A stretch of 5,953 nucleotides of DNA from Pseudomonadota bacterium (GTDB taxonomy: Bacteria > Pseudomonadota > Gammaproteobacteria > Burkholderiales > Rhodocyclaceae). Within the stretch, counting starts at the first letter, position 1. Each line of letters opens with the position of its first letter. The stretch spans positions 1 to 5,953 of the forward strand of contig JAUPVD010000176.1 of the NCBI GenBank assembly GCA_030917225.1. The letters run 5' to 3'. The position numbers and the translations under genes were made by a program. Below, piece by piece: positions 1-5,264 of the stretch. The notes beneath the pieces were generated by a model that did not search any database, was not told the DNA's origin, and was given only the letters and a program-made list of their open reading frames with translations.

Positions 1-1718
1 ACTACCGCTTCCTGGTCATCGGCAAGACGCTGATTGCTGCAGCCCGCCGCGAGCCGCCGCAGGTCTTCGGTGACGGCGTGCACACCGTGCGCCAGCTGGT
101 CGAGCAGGTGAATGCCGACCCGCGCCGCGGCGTCGGCCATGAATCCTCGATGACCAAGATCCGCTTCGACGACATCGCCCTGGCCCAACTGGCCAAGCAG
201 GGCTACAGCGCCGACACCGTGCCAGCCCAGGGCCAACGCGTCGTGCTGCGCAACAACGCCAACCTGTCCACCGGCGGCTCGGCCACCGACGTCACCGACG
301 ACGTGCACCCGGAACTGGCCGCCTGCGCCATCGCCGCCGCACAGACCATCGGCCTCGACATCGCCGGCATCGACGTTGTCTGCGAAACCGTGCAGCAGCC
401 GCTCGAAGCGCAAGGCGGTGGCATCGTCGAAGTCAACGCCGCACCCGGTCTGCGCATGCACCTGGCGCCATCCTTCGGCAAGGGCCGCCCGGTCGGCGAA
501 GCCATCATCTCGATGATGTACGAAGACCCGAACGACGATGGTCGCATCCCCGTCGTCGCTGTCGCCGGCACCAACGGCAAGACCACCACGGTGCGCCTAA
601 TCGCCCACCTGCTCACCGTCAGCGGCCTGCGCACCGGTTTCACCGGCACCGACGGCGTCTATATCGAACGCAAGCGCATCGACACCGGCGACTGCAGCGG
701 CCCGCGCAGTGCGCGCAACGTGTTGCTGCACCCGGACGTCGACGCGGCGGTGTTCGAAACCGCCCGCGGTGGCGTGCTGCGCGAAGGACTGGGCTTCGAC
801 CGCTGCGACGTGGCGGTGGTTACCAACATCGGCGTCGGCGACCACCTCGGCCTGAATTTCATCAACACGGTCGATGACCTCGCCGTGGTCAAGCGCGTCA
901 TCGTCGACAACGTTTCGCCGGATGGCGCCGCCGTACTCAATGCCAATGACCCGATGGTGGTCAAGATGGCCAGCCACTGCCCCGGCTCGGTGATCTACTT
1001 CGCCATGGATCGCAGTAACCCGGTGATGGCGCGCCACCGCGCGCTGGGCAATCGGGTGGTCTATGTCGAGAACGGCGCCATCGTCGCGGCACAGGGCAAC
1101 ACCGAGCACCGTGTGCCGCTGGAAGCGATTCCGCTGACGCGTGGCGGCAGCATCGGCTTTCAGGTCGAGAATGCCATGGCCGCCATTGCCGCCGGCTGGG
1201 CGCTGGACCTCGACTGGGAAAGCATCCGCGCCGGCCTCGGCTCCTTCGTCAGCGACGCTTCGACCGCTCCCGGCCGCTTCAACCTGTTCAACTACAAGGG
1301 CGCGACGCTGATCGCCGACTATGGCCACAACCCGGATGCCATCCAGGCACTGGTCAAGGCCATTGAAACCATGCCGGCCAAGCGCCGCTCGGTGGTCATC
1401 AGCGCCGCAGGCGACCGCCGCGACGAAGACATCCGCCAGCAGACCCAGATTCTCGGCGATGCCTTCGACGAAGTGATTCTCTACCAGGATGCCTGCCAGC
1501 GCGGTAGGGAAGACGGCGAAGTCATCTCGCTGCTGCGCGACGGCCTGACCGGCGCCAAGCGCACCGGCTCGGTCGACGAGATCACCGGAGAATTCATCGC
1601 CATCGACACGGCACTGGAACGCCTGGGTTCGGGCGATCTGTGCCTGATCCTGATCGACCAGGTGGAAGAGGCGCTGGCGCACATTGCCAAGCGGGTATCG
1701 GAGGCGCAGGCCTCGTAA
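1..1718 (+). CDS. cphA: Cyanophycin synthetase, C-terminal 571 residues (5' end outside window)
   Basis: This enzyme makes cyanophycin, an Asp-backbone polymer with Arg side chains used as a nitrogen store, by ATP-dependent addition of Asp and Arg in the cytoplasm. The reading frame is open from base 3, so the gene is cut by the left edge; family members are usually about 730-900 residues. Visible residues 1 to about 170 are the end of the ATP-grasp domain, with the NNANLSTGG segment (residues 84-92) and EVNAAPG (E143 and N145 as expected metal ligands). Residues from about 178 form the Mur-ligase-like domain, with the P-loop GTNGKTTT (189-196), ETARGGVLREGLGFD, the family segment APGRFN, DYGHNPDA (439-446) and AGDRRDEDIRQQ. 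ATP-grasp plus Mur ligase in one chain separates it from MurE or folylpolyglutamate synthase. All motifs are intact. Betaproteobacteria often carry two paralogues (cphA and cphA'); which one this is cannot be decided without the N-terminus. Confidence 0.95.
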   Translation, partial: YRFLVIGKTLIAAARREPPQVFGDGVHTVRQLVEQVNADPRRGVGHESSMTKIRFDDIALAQLAKQGYSADTVPAQGQRVVLRNNANLSTGGSATDVTDDVHPELAACAIAAAQTIGLDIAGIDVVCETVQQPLEAQGGGIVEVNAAPGLRMHLAPSFGKGRPVGEAIISMMYEDPNDDGRIPVVAVAGTNGKTTTVRLIAHLLTVSGLRTGFTGTDGVYIERKRIDTGDCSGPRSARNVLLHPDVDAAVFETARGGVLREGLGFDRCDVAVVTNIGVGDHLGLNFINTVDDLAVVKRVIVDNVSPDGAAVLNANDPMVVKMASHCPGSVIYFAMDRSNPVMARHRALGNRVVYVENGAIVAAQGNTEHRVPLEAIPLTRGGSIGFQVENAMAAIAAGWALDLDWESIRAGLGSFVSDASTAPGRFNLFNYKGATLIADYGHNPDAIQALVKAIETMPAKRRSVVISAAGDRRDEDIRQQTQILGDAFDEVILYQDACQRGREDGEVISLLRDGLTGAKRTGSVDEITGEFIAIDTALERLGSGDLCLILIDQVEEALAHIAKRVSEAQAS

Positions 1719-1752
1719 GCCCCTAAACCCCCAAGCCCCGTAGACCTCGACA

Positions 1753-1772
1753 GCGCAGCACACCAGCTGCGC
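1753..1772. other. Small hairpin after cphA
   Basis: GCGCAGC (1753-1759) and GCTGCGC (1766-1772) are perfect 7-base inverted arms around the 6-base loop ACACCA. No T-tract follows on either strand, so a classic intrinsic terminator is not supported. It lies 35 bases after the cphA stop and just before the larger hairpin at 1787-1821. It may help stabilise the 3' end of the cphA message or be chance in GC-rich DNA. Confidence 0.4.
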
Positions 1773-1786
1773 GGCTCCTCGCTCCA

Positions 1787-1821
1787 CGCATCAGGCCAGC
1801 CCATCGGGTTGGCCTGATGCG
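1787..1821 (+). terminator. Strong hairpin, probable cphA 3'-end structure, no T-tract
   Basis: CGCATCAGGCCA (1787-1798) is the exact reverse complement of 1810-1821. Inside it, CCC (1800-1802) pairs with GGG (1806-1808), and a G-T wobble (1799/1809) joins the two stems, so 16 pairs close on a 3-base ATC loop. It lies 68 bases after the cphA stop and well before the next gene. A run of T expected of a rho-independent terminator is missing on both strands. It may be a T-less terminator, an mRNA end protector, or one copy of a dispersed palindromic repeat; only a genome comparison would separate these. Confidence 0.55.
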
Positions 1822-1890
1822 CTTCCGGCACGCGAAAATGCGACTGGCCCACGGTAGAGCGCCATACCTACTACCCCCATCCGTCAGGAG

Positions 1891-1896
1891 TAGAAT
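1891..1896 (+). promoter_or_regulatory. Possible -10 box for the GGDEF-EAL gene
   Basis: TAGAAT matches the sigma-70 -10 consensus at five of six bases and sits in the most AT-rich patch of the intergenic region (1887-1910), 60 bases before the chosen start codon. No convincing -35 box is found about 17 bases upstream (CTACTA there is poor). The call is positional and weak; an activator-dependent or alternative-sigma promoter is equally possible. Confidence 0.25.
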
Positions 1897-1922
1897 CTAA
1901 ATAGAAGTATCGTTTGGCGCGT

Positions 1923-1940
1923 ACCGGCCAGTACGCCGGT
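1923..1940 (+). promoter_or_regulatory. Leader hairpin just upstream of the ribosome binding site
   Basis: ACCGGC (1923-1928) and GCCGGT (1935-1940) pair perfectly around the loop CAGTAC. The stem ends 4 bases before the Shine-Dalgarno sequence, so it would fold in the leader of the GGDEF-EAL message. At DNA level the same symmetry could be a small operator. Six-base arms are short and could be chance. Confidence 0.3.
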
Positions 1941-1944
1941 CACT

Positions 1945-1950
1945 TGAGGA
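1945..1950 (+). promoter_or_regulatory. Shine-Dalgarno site deciding the GGDEF-EAL start
   Basis: TGAGGA lies 5 bases before the ATG at 1956. It favours that ATG over the in-frame TTG at 1914, which has no comparable site in front of it and would add only 14 residues with no recognisable feature. Confidence 0.7.
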
Positions 1951-1955
1951 CTCGG

Positions 1956-3905
1956 ATGAACAGTACGGACAACGTTGTTCAAAGCATTCGCCGGGAAGTG
2001 GTGATGTCCACTTACACGGTGGCAATGATTGCCGGCGTGGTGCTTCTGCTTGGCAACATGGGGCGGAATTTACACCTCGGCAACCCGCTCAGCATTCCGC
2101 ACATCGTGCTGTTCTTCTGCTTCCTTGCCGTGTATCTGGCGCGCAAGCGCATCGGCGCTCGCTGGCTGGCCGTCATCATGTATGCCGCGCTCTACCTGGC
2201 GGCAACGATCGGCTATCTGATCTATGGCTTCGCCGGCAATTCCGCGCCGGTCTACATGGCGCTCACCTTTGTTGCCGCCACTTTTCATGGTGTGCGCGGT
2301 GGCGTCATGGCGGCAGGTGCCAGCCTCGGCACCATGGGCATCATCGCTTTTCTCGCGCTGAGCGGCCATATCGAATTCAATTTCTACAACGTCGATTTCC
2401 TGAAAAGCCCCCTGTCGTGGGTGGCCGCCATCATGTCCTTTGCGGCCATGGCCGGGCTGGTGCTCACCCAGGCGGGTCGTCAGCACCAGCGCCTGGTGGC
2501 ACTGCTCAGCGAACAGCACCAGCAGATGTCCAACCTTGCCGCATCCAATGAGCAGCTGGAGCATGAAGTCGTCGTCCGTCAGGACGCCGAAAAGCAGGTG
2601 CATCACCTCGCCCACCACGACCCGCTGACCGGGCTGGCTAACCGTCTGGCGCTGGAGGCACTGCTCGACCATGCCATTGGTGACGCATTTCGCAACGAGC
2701 AGAAGGTGGCGGTGCTGTTCCTCGACCTCGATCATTTCAAGCGGATCAACGATACGCTTGGCCATCACACGGGCGACCTCCTGCTGATCGAGGCTGGCCG
2801 GCGACTGCGCGCTGCCGTGCGGGCATCGGACACCGTGGCTCGCCTGGGCGGCGATGAGTTCGTTGTCGTTCTTACGAACATCGAGAGTGCCGACATCGCA
2901 ACGACGATTGCCGGCAACATCCTCCAGTCGCTGGCGAAACCGTATCAGATCGAGAACCAAGGGCTGAATACGACAGCGTCGATCGGAATTGCCATTTTCC
3001 CGCAGGACGGTTCGGATGCCGCCAGCGTCATGAAGAATGCCGACACCGCGATGTATTCGGCCAAGGCCTGCGACCGCAACAATTTCCAGTTCTTCTCGCC
3101 GAGCATGAACCGTGCGGCAATGGATCGACTCGATATCGAGGATGGCCTGCGCGAAGCCTTTCGTGAAGACCATCTGGTCCTGCACTATCAACCCATCTTC
3201 GGCATGGACGGCACCATCGTCAGTGTCGAAGCTCTGGTCCGCTGGCAACGCCCCGGTATCGGCCTGCAGTATCCGGCAACCTTCATCCCGGTCGCCGAGG
3301 GCAGCGACCTGATCAATCAGATCGGTGACTGGGTGCTGCTCAATGCCTGCCGCCATATCCGCACCCGACTGGATGCCGGACAGACTGCATTGCCGGTAGC
3401 CATCAATCTTTCGGCACGCCAGTTGCGCCAGCTTTCCTTGCCCGCCCAGATCAGCCGCGTTCTGACGGATACCAATGTCCCGCCCGCACTCATCAGGTTC
3501 GAACTGACCGAGAGCATGGCCATGGACAATCCTGACCGCACGATTCCCCTGCTGTTCGAACTCAAGGAGCTTGGCGTCGGCCTGGCGCTCGACAATTTCG
3601 GCACCGGTTATTCCTCGCTGGCCTATCTCAAGCGCATGCCGCTCGACAGCCTGAAGATCGACCGTTCCTTCGTTCAGGACATCAACGATGACCCCAATGG
3701 CCAGGCCATCATCCGTGGCACGGCTGCGCTAGCGCACAGCCTGGGGCTTCAGGTGGTTGCCGAGGGGGTGGAGACGGCTGCGCAACTGGCCTTTCTCCGC
3801 GACAACAGCTATGACGGTGTGCAAGGCTATTTCCTGGCGCGACCGTTTTCGGATCACGAGCCTCAGCCAGTAATCGACGCTCGAAAAAAGTTCACCGCCG
3901 GTTGA
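1956..3905 (+). CDS. Membrane-anchored GGDEF-EAL c-di-GMP signalling protein (649 aa)
   Basis: This protein would make, and perhaps break down, cyclic di-GMP at the inner membrane. The N-terminal 170 residues hold about six hydrophobic segments (roughly 18-33, 46-62, 69-92, 96-111, 114-137, 153-171) and match no sensor domain I can name. A likely coiled coil (172-218) leads to the GGDEF domain (about 219-380): DPLTGLANR at 222-230, the DHFKRINDTLGH core, GGDEF intact at 298-302, and the inhibitory RxxD site R289-D292 five residues before it. The EAL domain (about 395-635) has EAL 425-427, N484, E516, E519, K567, E603 and Q623. The usual DDFGTG is DNFGTG (D546, N547), so one Asp expected to bind a catalytic metal is Asn. 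Diguanylate cyclase activity is therefore likely, while phosphodiesterase activity is doubtful. It appears to be transcribed alone, between the cphA 3' hairpin and a convergent nir block. Confidence 0.93.
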   Translation: MNSTDNVVQSIRREVVMSTYTVAMIAGVVLLLGNMGRNLHLGNPLSIPHIVLFFCFLAVYLARKRIGARWLAVIMYAALYLAATIGYLIYGFAGNSAPVYMALTFVAATFHGVRGGVMAAGASLGTMGIIAFLALSGHIEFNFYNVDFLKSPLSWVAAIMSFAAMAGLVLTQAGRQHQRLVALLSEQHQQMSNLAASNEQLEHEVVVRQDAEKQVHHLAHHDPLTGLANRLALEALLDHAIGDAFRNEQKVAVLFLDLDHFKRINDTLGHHTGDLLLIEAGRRLRAAVRASDTVARLGGDEFVVVLTNIESADIATTIAGNILQSLAKPYQIENQGLNTTASIGIAIFPQDGSDAASVMKNADTAMYSAKACDRNNFQFFSPSMNRAAMDRLDIEDGLREAFREDHLVLHYQPIFGMDGTIVSVEALVRWQRPGIGLQYPATFIPVAEGSDLINQIGDWVLLNACRHIRTRLDAGQTALPVAINLSARQLRQLSLPAQISRVLTDTNVPPALIRFELTESMAMDNPDRTIPLLFELKELGVGLALDNFGTGYSSLAYLKRMPLDSLKIDRSFVQDINDDPNGQAIIRGTAALAHSLGLQVVAEGVETAAQLAFLRDNSYDGVQGYFLARPFSDHEPQPVIDARKKFTAG

Positions 3906-3908
3906 AAT

Positions 3909-3928
3909 GATCGCTACCAGGCGCGATC
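3909..3928. terminator. Weak hairpin between convergent genes
   Basis: GATCGC (3909-3914) and GCGATC (3923-3928) pair around an 8-base loop inside the 35-base gap between the GGDEF-EAL stop and the stop of the convergent membrane-protein gene. Its position suits a two-way terminator, but the stem is short and no T-tract follows on either strand. The right arm is part of the palindrome GCGATCGC (3923-3930). Confidence 0.25.
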
Positions 3929-3940
3929 GCTGAAAACTCC

Positions 3941-4261
3941 TCAGCCCACCACACGCGCCAGCGACCAGTTGGCGCCAACACCTGCAGCGGCAATCGCGGC
4001 CAGCAGCATGGCAATACGCGTCGCTGCATAAAAGCGAGGGTTGTTCTCGCGGTCAGCCAGCGCAAAGAGGTGAAGCGCCCCCCAGGCGACTACCAGACCT
4101 ACCAGCAGCGGAATCCCGATCAGTTGCATCTCGACGCCGGAAAGCCCGGTCAGGCGACCTTGCTGGGCAGGCACTGCAGCGAACATGCCAAACGTCCAGA
4201 AAAGACCGCAGCCGCCAAGCGCAACGAGCATGGCGACGCCGCGCGTGATCCATTTTTCCAT
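3941..4261 (-). CDS. Unrecognised small membrane protein after nirH (106 aa)
   Basis: I do not recognise this family. The ATG at 4261 has an AGGA site 8 bases upstream (4270-4273), and the gene starts 29 bases after the nirH stop, so it is probably the last gene of the nir transcript. Three hydrophobic segments are visible (about residues 7-29, 46-68 and 80-98). Polar loops separate them: PAQQGRLTG after the first, and ADRENNPRFYAATR, which is charged, between the second and third. There is no cysteine pair, no heme-binding CXXCH and no catalytic motif. Its only clear Cys is C18, within the first helix. The location suggests, but does not show, a link to nitrite reductase or heme d1 assembly; a passenger gene unrelated to denitrification is equally possible. 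High-GC codon use matches its neighbours. Confidence 0.75.
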   Translation of the reverse strand: MEKWITRGVAMLVALGGCGLFWTFGMFAAVPAQQGRLTGLSGVEMQLIGIPLLVGLVVAWGALHLFALADRENNPRFYAATRIAMLLAAIAAAGVGANWSLARVVG

Positions 4262-4290
4262 TGAGAAGATCCTGAGGTGGTATTGGCCGG

Positions 4291-4773
4291 CTAGCCGGAA
4301 ATGCGCAGGCCGGTCTTTTTGAGTATCCGGGTCGAAAAGAGGACGTCATGGCTACGGCAGGCGTCGCCCAGCAGCGCACGGATTTCGGCCACTTTGGCGA
4401 GCACTTCCTCACGCGAACTGCCATGCACCATGGCGAAGAGGTTGTACGGCCAGGCCGGCAACGCACGCGGGCGATGGAAGCTGTGGGTGACGAAATCGAG
4501 GGCGCCGATGCGCTCGCCGAGCGCATCGATCTGCTCATCCGGCACATCCCAAACACTCATGCCATTGGCGGTGTAGCCGATGGCGTAATGGTTGGGCACG
4601 GCGCCCATGCGGCGGATGGTGCCGCGTGCCAGCATCGCCTGCAGGCGCGTCATCACCTCATCCGGCGTGGTCCCAAGCTGATCGGCGAGCTGTTGATACG
4701 GCTGCGGCACCAGCGGCAAGCCGGCCTGGGTGGCAACGATCAGGCGACGATCGAGGTCGTCGCTAGCGCTCAT
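4291..4773 (-). CDS. nirH: Siroheme decarboxylase subunit NirH (160 aa)
   Basis: NirH is one of the NirD, L, G and H proteins that together remove the C12 and C18 acetate carboxyls of siroheme in heme d1 synthesis. These proteins have the Lrp/AsnC fold but act as cytoplasmic enzymes. Residues about 5-55 form the winged-helix-like part (DLDRRLIVATQAGLPL, then EVMTRLQAMLARGTIRRMGAV). The rest is the RAM/AsnC-like half with VPDEQIDALG and the family block THSFHRPR...WPYNLFAMVHG (residues 96-118). H97 falls where the AhbA/AhbB family keeps a functional His; H100 is nearby. The C-terminus VLFSTRILKKTGLRISG resembles the end of the NirL half of NirDL. The ATG at 4773 overlaps the nirG stop by 4 bases (ATGA), implying translational coupling, and decides the start over longer in-frame versions. 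NirH rather than NirL is chosen by its place after nirG and because NirL is fused to NirD here. Confidence 0.88.
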   Translation of the reverse strand: MSASDDLDRRLIVATQAGLPLVPQPYQQLADQLGTTPDEVMTRLQAMLARGTIRRMGAVPNHYAIGYTANGMSVWDVPDEQIDALGERIGALDFVTHSFHRPRALPAWPYNLFAMVHGSSREEVLAKVAEIRALLGDACRSHDVLFSTRILKKTGLRISG

Positions 4774-5264
4774 GCTGCCCCCCGCACCGAGAGTTTCATT
4801 TCGACGAAGTATTCCTTGAGCTTGGGGAAGGCATAGACCGTCAGCCCCGTCGCCGCTTCGATTTTTGAAACCGCCTCGGGAATGCCCTCGCGGGTTTCCG
4901 TTGCCAGCACAAACCACATGTTGAACGGGGTCTTCAAATCGCTCTCGCGACGGTAGTTGTGTGCCACTTCCGGGAAAGCATTGACCGCATCATTCACTCG
5001 CTCCCAGTCGGCCTCCGGTACGGCGAGCGCCACCAGTACGAAGGAGCCGCCCATGCGCTCGATCTGGAACATCGGGCCGAAACGGGTAAGTACCTTGCGC
5101 TCGAGCATGGACTGCAGGCGGGCCAGCAGTTCCTCTTCGCCGATGCCGAGTTTTTCTGCTGCCGCCGCATAGGGGCGGTCACAGATCGGGAAGTCGCCCT
5201 GCAGGGCGTCGATGATGCGGCGGTCGACAGCATCGATCGCCGGCACTTCACCACGTTCACGCAT
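4770..5264 (-). CDS. nirG: Siroheme decarboxylase subunit NirG (164 aa)
   Basis: This is the second Lrp/AsnC-fold subunit of the heme d1 siroheme decarboxylase set, of the NirD/NirG (AhbA-like) type. Residues about 10-65 give the winged-helix-like part (DAVDRRIIDALQGDFPICDRP, then LLARLQSMLERKVLTRFGPM). The second half carries VAHNYRRE (100-107) and FNMWFVLATE (114-123), where H102 is the conserved-type His. The C-terminus FPKLKEYFVEMKL matches the PLEQEFHIDLGF end of the NirD part of NirDL. The ATG at 5264 overlaps the end of nirDL by 8 bases, and its TGA overlaps the nirH ATG, so the three are probably translated as a coupled set. An in-frame ATG at 5312 would add 16 residues lying wholly inside nirDL and before the homologous start, so it is not preferred. 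Between HNY and NMWF it has four more residues than the NirD domain. Confidence 0.87.
   Translation of the reverse strand: MRERGEVPAIDAVDRRIIDALQGDFPICDRPYAAAAEKLGIGEEELLARLQSMLERKVLTRFGPMFQIERMGGSFVLVALAVPEADWERVNDAVNAFPEVAHNYRRESDLKTPFNMWFVLATETREGIPEAVSKIEAATGLTVYAFPKLKEYFVEMKLSVRGAA

Noticed and set aside
540..1718. Annotating the Mur-ligase-like part as MurE or folylpolyglutamate synthase
   Set aside because: The same frame carries an ATP-grasp domain directly before it with cyanophycin synthetase motifs, so it is one fused enzyme.
597..1787. Long open frame (396 codons) on the - strand across cphA
   Set aside because: It lies opposite a gene with clear cyanophycin synthetase motifs. 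The translation shows no recognisable domain and a composition typical of the antisense of GC-rich coding DNA.
1914..1955. TTG start adding 14 residues to the GGDEF-EAL protein
   Set aside because: It has no Shine-Dalgarno site in front, while the ATG at 1956 has TGAGGA at 5-base spacing. The added stretch would cover the leader hairpin and shows no feature.
2070..3356. Long open frame (428 codons) on the - strand across the GGDEF-EAL gene
   Set aside because: It is antisense to well-conserved GGDEF and EAL motifs, has no domain of its own and no convincing ribosome binding site.
3923..3930. GCGATCGC palindrome as a HIP1-type repeat
   Set aside because: A single copy in an intergenic gap of a GC-rich genome is not evidence of the cyanobacterial repeat, and the rest of the window looks proteobacterial.
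4774..4917. Longer NirH start at 4917
   Set aside because: The added 48 residues lie inside nirG in another frame and have no family similarity. The ATG at 4773 gives the ATGA coupling and begins where homology begins.
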